9,261 bases of DNA from Burkholderiaceae bacterium (GTDB lineage: Bacteria > Pseudomonadota > Gammaproteobacteria > Burkholderiales > Burkholderiaceae_C), in contig JALRAA010000036.1 of NCBI GenBank assembly GCA_023262645.1, positions 1 through 9,261 of the forward strand, in the 5' to 3' direction. Both the position numbers and the translations under genes were made by a program. Below, one piece after another: positions 5,676-9,261 of this stretch. The stretch's first letter is position 1. Each line of letters opens with the position of its first letter. The notes below the pieces were generated by a model that was not told the DNA's origin, did not search any database, and saw only the letters and a list, made by a program, of their open reading frames with translations.

Positions 5676-6989
5676 TCAACGGGGCTCGGGTGTGGCACCT
5701 GCCCGCAAGTCAAAGCGGAACATGCGGCACTCGATAGGGCCATTCCACATCGGCACTTTGCGCGACTCTTTCAACCGCATGCGCCCGGGCAATTTGAGTT
5801 CCGGTGTCAACACCCAGGCGCTCCAGCCGCTAAAGTGTTTTTTCCAATGGCTGGCCAGTTGCAAAAAGAAATCGCCACCGTCTTGCACTTGGCCGCTTTC
5901 ACGACCAGCGATGGCGTTTGACGCAAGCCATGCCGTTTCAGTCGGCTTACCTTGCCGCGATGCACCTGCCACACCGGCGGTATCAATCCGTTCACCATAC
6001 GGCGGATTGACCAGCATCCACCCCGGCTTGTCACCGGGAGGCATGCGCTGCAACGCATCGCCGCCGCGCCACTCGATGGCATGCGCCACACCGGCGCGCT
6101 CGCCATTGCGACGCGCAAAGTCAACCATGCGAAAGGCCACATCGCTGCCAAACACCGCTGCACGCGGCGCACATTGCTGCGCGATGGCTTCTTGTTGCAG
6201 TTGTCGCCAGACATGGGCATCGAACAAACGCAACCGTTCAAACCCAAAGTGGCGTTGTCCACCCGCAGCTATGCGACACGCGATTTGTGCGGCTTCAATG
6301 GCGATGGTGCCGCTGCCACAACACGGGTCGTACAAAGGCAAGCCTTGGTCGACTCCGGCCAAGGGCAGCGTGTCAGGGCGGGTTTCACCGGGCGCATACA
6401 CCGGCGGCATGCTCCAACCACTGGCGGCCAACATCGCGGCGGCCAAGGTTTCTTTCAGCGGTGCATCGCCTTTGTCCTCGCGCCATCCACGCTTGAACAA
6501 GGGCTCACCGCTGGTGTCCAAATACACGGTTTGGTGTTTTTCACTCAGGTGCAAATGCACGCGCACAGCCGGTCGTTGGGTATCGACATCGGGCCGCACG
6601 CCGGTCTTGTCGCGAAACCGATCGGCGATGGCGTCTTTTACCCGCAACGCGGCAAAGTTCAGGCTTTTCAGCGGACTGTGTTGCGCCGTGAAGTCGATGC
6701 GAAAACTCTCTCGCGGTGTGAACCACATTTCCCAAGGAACCGCCAACGCGGTTTGGTAAATGTCTTGCTCGTTCAGATAAGGCGCATGGGCCAATTGAAT
6801 CAACACCCGCATACCCAAGCGGCTGTGCAAATTCAAGAGCAATGCTTCGCGCCAAGACGCTTGCAATTGCACTCCGCCGCGCAGTGTTTGCATCGCCGTT
6901 GCGGGCAAGCCGGTGATTTGCGCCACTTCACAGGCCAAATAAGCCTCTACCCCGGCAGCACAGGGGACAAACAATGACAAAGCATTCAC
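5676..6989 (-). CDS. rlmL: THUMP-domain 23S rRNA guanine-N2 methyltransferase, RlmL-type
   Basis: This protein resembles the N-terminal half of enterobacterial RlmKL, which makes m2G2445 in 23S rRNA. Residues 1 to about 170 form the N-terminal plus THUMP region (RIDFTAQHSPLKSLNFAAL near 97-115, then DTSGEPLFKRGWR at 158-170). The Rossmann methyltransferase follows: AdoMet motif LYDPCCGSGTIAIEAA (219-234), acidic GSDVAF (281-286) and catalytic NPPYGER (328-334). A stretch of about 35 residues after NPPYGER (335-370) looks like an insertion before GGDFF. The RlmK half is absent, so 437 residues is a single-domain form. The start is GTG at 6989, which overlaps the rpoN stop as GTGA; there is no separate ribosome site. 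Exact nucleotide specificity is inferred from the family. Confidence 0.88.
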   Translation of the reverse strand: MNALSLFVPCAAGVEAYLACEVAQITGLPATAMQTLRGGVQLQASWREALLLNLHSRLGMRVLIQLAHAPYLNEQDIYQTALAVPWEMWFTPRESFRIDFTAQHSPLKSLNFAALRVKDAIADRFRDKTGVRPDVDTQRPAVRVHLHLSEKHQTVYLDTSGEPLFKRGWREDKGDAPLKETLAAAMLAASGWSMPPVYAPGETRPDTLPLAGVDQGLPLYDPCCGSGTIAIEAAQIACRIAAGGQRHFGFERLRLFDAHVWRQLQQEAIAQQCAPRAAVFGSDVAFRMVDFARRNGERAGVAHAIEWRGGDALQRMPPGDKPGWMLVNPPYGERIDTAGVAGASRQGKPTETAWLASNAIAGRESGQVQDGGDFFLQLASHWKKHFSGWSAWVLTPELKLPGRMRLKESRKVPMWNGPIECRMFRFDLRAGATPEPR

Positions 6990-8569
6990 AGCGAGTTACG
7001 CAGGTTGGTGGGCGCAATGCGCAAGGCCTCGCGGTACTTGGCGACGGTGCGACGGGCACAGTCAATGCCTTGCTCCTTGAGCATGTCAGACAACTGGTTG
7101 TCTGACAAAGGTTTTTTGGGGTTTTCGCTGGCAATCAATTGCTTGATCAGCGCGCGCACCGCAGTGCTCGATGCATTGTTGCCACTGTCGGTGCCCAGGC
7201 CAGAGCCGAAAAAATATTTCAACTCGTAGGTGCCGTAAGGCGTGTGCATGTACTTGGCTGTGGTCACACGGCTGATGGTCGATTCGTGCAAGCCCAACTC
7301 TTCGGCGATTTCACGCAACACCATCGGTTTCATCGCGAGTTCGCCGTGGATGAAAAAGCTGCGCTGGCGTTGCGTGATCGCATTGCTCACCCGCAATATC
7401 GTGTCAAACCGCTGCTGGATGTTTTTGATCATCCAACGCGCCTCTTGCAAACGCTGCTGCAAACCGGCATGGCTGTCGCCCTTGCTGCCCTTCAAGGCAT
7501 TGGCATAAATGTCATTGACCTTCAAGCGCGGCATGACTTCTGGGTTGAGCATGGCGCGAAACTGCGGCAAGCCTTGGCGGTCCACACCGCTGGCCGTGAC
7601 CAGCACATCCGGCACCACCAGGTTGCGCTCCACGTCGATGAACCGGCGTCCGGGTTTGGGCTCGAGCCGCGCGATCAATGCGATCGCCAATTTCACCTCT
7701 TGTTCCGTTGCGCCAATCGCCGGCGCGAGTCGCTTGATGTCACGCTTGGCCAGCAATTCCAAGGATTGTTTGCAAATGGCCATCGCGCAATCGCGCACCG
7801 CATTGCGTTCTTCGCTGTCATCGGGGATGGCGCGCAATTGCAAACGCAAACATTCCGCCAAGTCTCGCGCGCCCACACCCGTGGGCTCCAGGCTTTGCAA
7901 CAAGCCCAATGCCACCTGAAAACGGTGCACCAATTCTTCGCATTGCTCGATGTCGTCACCGGCCAAGCTTTCAGCCAAGGTCTGAAAGCTGTCTTCCAAA
8001 TAACCATCGTCGTTCAAGGATTCGATGAGAAACCGCAAAGCGGCGCGGTCGGTGTCATCCAACCGCAATGACAGCGCTTGTCGGTGCAAAAACGCGGTCA
8101 GCGATTCTTGGTTGCGCGCCAGTTCGGTGGCCTGCGACTTTTCGTCGTCGTTGTTTTGCTGGTTACGCGCGGGCGCGTCGCCGCCCCATTCGCTGTCGTC
8201 GGGAGAAAATTCGACACTGCCGTCGCCGTCCCAGCTTTCGGCCACGCCCGCTGCGTCCAACGGCGCGTCTGGCGCCTCGCTGGCGGTGTCTACCCGAACC
8301 TCGGTGACGCGTTCCATCGGTGCGTCCCAGCTGTCGTTTTCGTTATCGTTGTCGCTGGGCGTGGCGGCCAAATTTTCTTGCGCCAGTCCGAAATCTTCAC
8401 GCGGGGCCAAGTCTTCCAATTCTTTTTCCAGGAACGGGTTGTCGTCGAGCATTTGCTCGATTTCTTGGGTCAGTTCAAGGGTAGAGAGTTGCAACAACCG
8501 AATCGATTGCTGCAACTGGGGCGTGAGAGCCAGGTGTTGCGAGACGCGCAGTGAGAGGCCTTGCTTCAT
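6986..8569 (-). CDS. rpoN: RNA polymerase sigma-54 factor
   Basis: RpoN directs RNA polymerase to -24/-12 promoters that need AAA+ activators, typically nitrogen, flagellar or stress genes. The 527-residue protein shows region I, glutamine and leucine rich (LALTPQLQQSIRLLQLSTLE, about 13-32, and DDNPFLE), a long acidic region II (about 50-145), the core-binding domain, the helix-turn-helix segment REIAEELGLHESTISRVT, and the diagnostic RpoN box ARRTVAKYRE at 505-514. Its ATG is 15 bases after the lptB stop, the widespread lptB-rpoN order. Downstream one often finds hpf and ptsN; here rlmL follows with a 4-base overlap instead. The protein appears intact. Confidence 0.97.
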   Translation of the reverse strand: MKQGLSLRVSQHLALTPQLQQSIRLLQLSTLELTQEIEQMLDDNPFLEKELEDLAPREDFGLAQENLAATPSDNDNENDSWDAPMERVTEVRVDTASEAPDAPLDAAGVAESWDGDGSVEFSPDDSEWGGDAPARNQQNNDDEKSQATELARNQESLTAFLHRQALSLRLDDTDRAALRFLIESLNDDGYLEDSFQTLAESLAGDDIEQCEELVHRFQVALGLLQSLEPTGVGARDLAECLRLQLRAIPDDSEERNAVRDCAMAICKQSLELLAKRDIKRLAPAIGATEQEVKLAIALIARLEPKPGRRFIDVERNLVVPDVLVTASGVDRQGLPQFRAMLNPEVMPRLKVNDIYANALKGSKGDSHAGLQQRLQEARWMIKNIQQRFDTILRVSNAITQRQRSFFIHGELAMKPMVLREIAEELGLHESTISRVTTAKYMHTPYGTYELKYFFGSGLGTDSGNNASSTAVRALIKQLIASENPKKPLSDNQLSDMLKEQGIDCARRTVAKYREALRIAPTNLRNSL

Positions 8570-8584
8570 GCTGCGTCCATGGCC

Positions 8585-9261
8585 TTACATGCGGAAGTTT
8601 TCACCCAAGTACACCCGCCGTACCTCGGGGTTGTGGATGATCTCTTGCGGTTTGCCTTCGGCCAACACACGGCCATCGCTGATGATGGCCGCGTGGTCAC
8701 AAATACCCAAGGTTTCACGCACATTGTGGTCGGTGATCAACACGCCAATGCCTTTGGCCTTGAGAAAACTGATGATGCGCTGAATTTCCAACACGGCAAT
8801 CGGGTCGATGCCTGCAAACGGCTCGTCCAACAAGATGTATTTGGGTTGCGTGGCCAACGCACGGGCGATTTCCACGCGACGGCGTTCGCCGCCTGACAAG
8901 GACAAGGCAGAGGATTCGCGCAAATGTTCAATCCGCAACTCCTGCAACAAACCGGTGAGCCGCAGTTCGATGTCGGCTTTTGACAAGGGGCGGTCGTTGT
9001 CATCGGTTTGCAACTCCAACACCGCACGCACGTTGTCGGCCACATTGAGTTTGCGAAAAATAGAGGCCTCTTGCGGCAGATAGCTCAGACCCATGCGGGC
9101 ACGCCGGTGAATCGGCAAATGTTCGACCGCCACGCCGTCGATCGTGATGGTGCCGCTGGAGACGGCCTGGATCGTCGCTCCGGTGACGCCGTCCTTGATC
9201 GTTGCCTGGCCGCCGAACTGCACCGTGTAGCTCAGTGCCGTGTTGGAGACGACGAGGTGCG
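8585..9261 (-). CDS. lptB: LptB-type lipopolysaccharide export ATPase, N-terminus replaced and open to the window edge
   Basis: LptB is the ABC ATPase that powers lipopolysaccharide transport from the inner membrane with LptFG. The part from about 9154 downward is clear LptB: IDGVAVEHLPIHRRAR, Q-loop YLPQEASIFRKL, ABC signature LSLSGGERRRVEIARAL, Walker B YILLDEPFAGID, H-loop ITDHNVRE and the C-terminal RRVYLGENFRM. The first 55 or so residues of a normal LptB, with the Walker A loop (GPNGAGKTT), are missing. In their place the frame continues in unrelated sequence to the window edge; a GTG at 9223 could start a 212-residue product. I checked all three minus-strand frames of that stretch and none shows a Walker A, so a simple frameshift is excluded. 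Without Walker A the product could not bind ATP normally. rpoN follows by 15 bases. Confidence 0.85.
   Translation of the reverse strand, partial: HLVVSNTALSYTVQFGGQATIKDGVTGATIQAVSSGTITIDGVAVEHLPIHRRARMGLSYLPQEASIFRKLNVADNVRAVLELQTDDNDRPLSKADIELRLTGLLQELRIEHLRESSALSLSGGERRRVEIARALATQPKYILLDEPFAGIDPIAVLEIQRIISFLKAKGIGVLITDHNVRETLGICDHAAIISDGRVLAEGKPQEIIHNPEVRRVYLGENFRM
9155..9261 (-). other. Sequence block of foreign character fused in frame to lptB
   Basis: Upstream of the LptB-like part the minus-strand frame reads LVVSNTALSYTVQFGGQA, then ATIKDGVTGATIQAVSSG, a beta-rich, Thr/Val/Ser/Gly-rich sequence unlike any ABC ATPase. By my count 32 of its 35 complete codons end in G or C, against 24 of the next 35 in lptB. 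The breakpoint is between about 9126 and 9160, because GTITIDGVAV fits LptB in sequence but shares the GC-rich third positions. The block reaches the window edge. I cannot name its source. Confidence 0.55.

Noticed and set aside
5952..6977. Long plus-strand frames (341 and 376 codons) antisense to rlmL
   Set aside because: They mirror the codon structure of rlmL, have low-complexity composition and no recognisable domain.
7139..8071. A plus-strand frame of 310 codons antisense to rpoN
   Set aside because: It is a shadow of rpoN with no domain features; rpoN itself is intact with an RpoN box.

Overview
The window looks like ordinary chromosome from a betaproteobacterium of the order Burkholderiales, most likely a Comamonadaceae-type freshwater organism (Limnohabitans, Rhodoferax or Polaromonas-like). 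This rests on protein character, mixed TTG/CTG and CAA/CAG codon use, and gene order: rpe-gph-trpE, apaG divergent from rpe, thiL-pgpA-pncC, and lptB-rpoN. Placement below order level is inference. I see no tRNA, rRNA, insertion sequence, CRISPR array or prophage. No stretch over 300 bases lacks a gene.

Layout. (1) Positions 1-2457, minus strand: rpe, a small exported DUF1566 protein, gph, then a 207-base leader and the start of trpE, which runs off the left edge. The leader can encode a 26-residue peptide with a Trp-Pro-Trp motif. A hairpin with a U-rich tail follows it, so it looks like a trp attenuator. (2) Positions 2458-2519: a short divergent spacer. (3) Positions 2520-4930, plus strand: a tight set apaG, thiL, pgpA and pncC, covering an ApaG-family protein, thiamine diphosphate synthesis, phosphatidylglycerol synthesis and pyridine-nucleotide salvage. 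(4) Positions 4902-9261, minus strand: lptB, rpoN, rlmL, a PIN-domain protein and a pterin carbinolamine dehydratase, joined by very short gaps or overlaps. This set meets pncC tail to tail with a 29-base overlap.

Two things stand out. The gph-trpE spacer carries a credible transcription attenuator plus a perfect 7+7 inverted repeat at the gph stop codon. At the right edge, lptB has lost its N-terminal part, including the Walker A loop. It is replaced in frame by about 107 bases of unrelated sequence with much higher GC at third codon positions; a chimeric assembly or a rearrangement is more likely than a functional gene. The remaining genes are recognisable housekeeping genes. I found no convincing new multi-gene system.
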